Source: Gemmatimonadota bacterium (GTDB lineage Bacteria; Gemmatimonadota; Gemmatimonadetes; Gemmatimonadales; GWC2-71-9). From it: 6,157 bases of DNA. The DNA lies in assembly GCA_016880225.1 (NCBI GenBank), contig JAEHDT010000080.1, forward strand, positions 1 to 6,157, written 5' to 3'. The notes under the pieces were generated by a model, which saw nothing but the letters and a program-made list of their open reading frames with translations, was not told the DNA's origin and made no database searches. Both the position numbers and the translations under genes were made by a program. This document shows positions 5,487 through 6,157 of this stretch, one piece after another. Within the stretch, counting starts at the first letter, position 1, and each line of letters opens with the position of its first letter.

Positions 5487-5780
5487 CTACGCCAGCTTGC
5501 CGCCCGCCTGCAGGCCGGTGAATGGACTGCCGTACAACGCCGTCGGGACGTCGGCCTCGACGAACTTCCAGAGCGGACAGTTCAGCGCGCGCTCGCGCGA
5601 TCCCGTCATGGGACAGCGGCCGTCCGTCAAGCGGCATTGATCGGCGCAGTATGCCGCCGCGGAGGTGGAGATGCCCCGGGTGTTGCCGGGCGCGAACAGC
5701 GCGAGCTTCTCGACCTTCACGAGGATGAATGCGAAAACGGCGAACAGGGCCAGCAGTGCCAGCAGCGTGGTGCCGAGCAT
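5487..5780 (-). CDS. Small membrane-anchored four-cysteine protein, unknown function
   Basis: A 97-residue protein with an N-terminal hydrophobic helix (about 3-22), then a basic/hydrophobic stretch VKVEKLALFAPGN and a soluble part. The soluble part has four cysteines, C45-x3-C49-x6-C56-x11-C68, in the contexts YCADQC, GRCPMT and NCPLWKF. No CxxC or CxxCH is present, so it is neither a c-type heme protein nor a standard thioredoxin; the cysteines could hold a metal or Fe-S cluster, or form two disulfides. The ATG at 5780 has only a weak GGGGGC upstream. It converges on the DUF2249-DUF542 gene with a 19-base gap and is preceded by the repeat/promoter region described separately. Codon-position GC bias and the clear helix and cysteine pattern support it as real; I do not recognise a named family. 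Confidence 0.78.
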   Translation of the reverse strand: MLGTTLLALLALFAVFAFILVKVEKLALFAPGNTRGISTSAAAYCADQCRLTDGRCPMTGSRERALNCPLWKFVEADVPTALYGSPFTGLQAGGKLA

Positions 5781-5808
5781 GGGGGAGCCCCCGGGAAGGG
5801 ATCACTGG

Positions 5809-5859
5809 ATAATGCGCGGGGACCCCGTGAAGCTTGCGTGAAAAGCGCGTGAAACGCGC
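5809..5859 (-). promoter_or_regulatory. Three 11-bp direct repeats upstream of a -10-like element (PhoB/OmpR-type site candidate)
   Basis: On the plus strand GTGAA begins at 5827, 5838 and 5849, exactly 11 bases apart, and each 11-base unit ends in GC (GTGAAGCTTGC, GTGAAAAGCGC, GTGAAACGCGC). Read towards the four-cysteine gene these are TTCAC units followed by CATTAT (complement of 5809-5814), a 4/6 to 5/6 -10 element placed so that the repeats cover the -35 region. Phased 11-bp direct repeats over a weak -35 are the layout of PhoB/OmpR-class activator sites. The regulator is unknown. Confidence 0.4.
5841..5859 (-). terminator. Short hairpin plus T-run after the BON-domain gene
   Basis: Four bases after the BON gene stop, the minus strand reads GCGCGT-TTC-ACGCGC followed by TTTT (complement of 5859-5841). 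This is a perfect 6-bp GC-rich stem with a 3-base loop and a short T tract, in the right place and orientation for intrinsic termination. The T run is short, so it would be a weak terminator. It overlaps two of the three 11-bp repeats, so one of the two readings may be coincidental. Confidence 0.45.
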
Positions 5860-5863
5860 CCCT

Positions 5864-6123
5864 TCAGCCTTCCATCACCGCCAGCTCGTTCGTGACCGCC
5901 TGCACGCCCGTCACCCGGTTTGCGGCGCGCTCGGCCTCGATACTTGCCAGCTCGTCGGGGACCGTCCCGGTAAGGGTCACGGAGCGCCCGCTCACGCGGA
6001 CAGTGATGGCCGACGTATCCAGGCCGCCCGTGCGCGCAAGTCGTCCCGTACTCTCCGCAGCAGCTCGGGAGCCGGGTCGTCTCGCTCCGCGAGCCACATT
6101 TCGATGCTCATGCCCCCGTCCAT
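5864..6123 (-). pseudogene. BON-domain protein gene with a frameshift
   Basis: The gene starts at the ATG at 6123 behind a strong ribosome site (GGAAGGAG, 7 bases away) and reads MDGGMSIEMWLAERD, then PELLRRVRDDLRA, the normal first helix of a BON domain. Near 6031-6033 this frame runs into RAAWIRR and soon stops, while the next frame continues the domain perfectly: TGGLDTSAITVRVSG, then SVTLTGTVPDELASIEAERA and GVQAVTNELAV. One missing base at about 6031-6033 restores a continuous BON protein of about 86 residues. BON domains bind phospholipid or aid envelope stability, often as periplasmic or stress proteins; this copy lacks a signal peptide. An unbroken ORF can be drawn from 6154, but its first 40 residues are an arginine-rich shadow. 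Either a real pseudogene or a sequencing/assembly error. Confidence 0.75.
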
Positions 6124-6157
6124 GCCGTCGCTCCTTCCGCGGGGCTTGCAGCACCGC

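Noticed and set aside
6032..6154. First 40 or so residues of the 96-codon ORF ahead of the BON segment
   Set aside because: Arg-rich and unlike a BON domain, whereas the other frame holds the expected first helix behind a strong ribosome site.

Overview
The window is very GC-rich with tightly packed genes, several joined by 4-bp ATGA/GTGA overlaps. This fits a free-living, GC-rich respiratory bacterium of soil or subsurface type. Rokubacteria/NC10-like or proteobacterial lineages would suit, but that is a guess from gene style and not a taxonomic call. Nothing looks phage- or transposon-derived, and I found no tRNA, rRNA or CRISPR.

Left part (1-1277, minus strand): one apparent operon read leftwards. 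It starts with an Rrf2-family regulator carrying an IscR/NsrR-type Cys3-His set. Next come a 54-residue single-helix membrane protein and a CuA-containing subunit II of a heme-copper oxidase/NO-reductase-type enzyme. The first 29 codons of what is most likely the catalytic subunit I run off the window edge.

Centre (1278-1345): a short, strikingly AT-rich divergent control region. It carries nested palindromes and promoter-like hexamers and is the likely operator of the Rrf2 regulator.

Right of centre (1346-5467, plus strand): a five-gene operon. Gene 1 is a fusion of a di-heme cytochrome b domain, a 2[4Fe-4S] ferredoxin domain and an MvhD/hydrogenase-delta-type domain. Gene 2 is an exported or anchored protein of unknown function. 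Gene 3 is a polytopic membrane protein with a threefold internal repeat, resembling NnrS or heme-copper oxidase subunit I. Gene 4 is a MIP18/PaaD/SufT-like Fe-S assembly protein. Gene 5 is a DUF2249-DUF542 fusion related to the N-terminal part of the RIC (ScdA/YtfE) Fe-S repair proteins. Together with the Rrf2 regulator this reads as an Fe-S- or NO/O2-controlled divergon joining a terminal reductase, a membrane electron-transfer fusion protein and Fe-S cluster maintenance. That joint function is inferred.

Right end (5487-6157, minus strand): a small membrane-anchored protein with four cysteines. Upstream of it are three exact-phase 11-bp direct repeats overlapping a hairpin-plus-T-run terminator. 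Last is a BON-domain gene whose reading frame is broken by an apparent one-base deletion.
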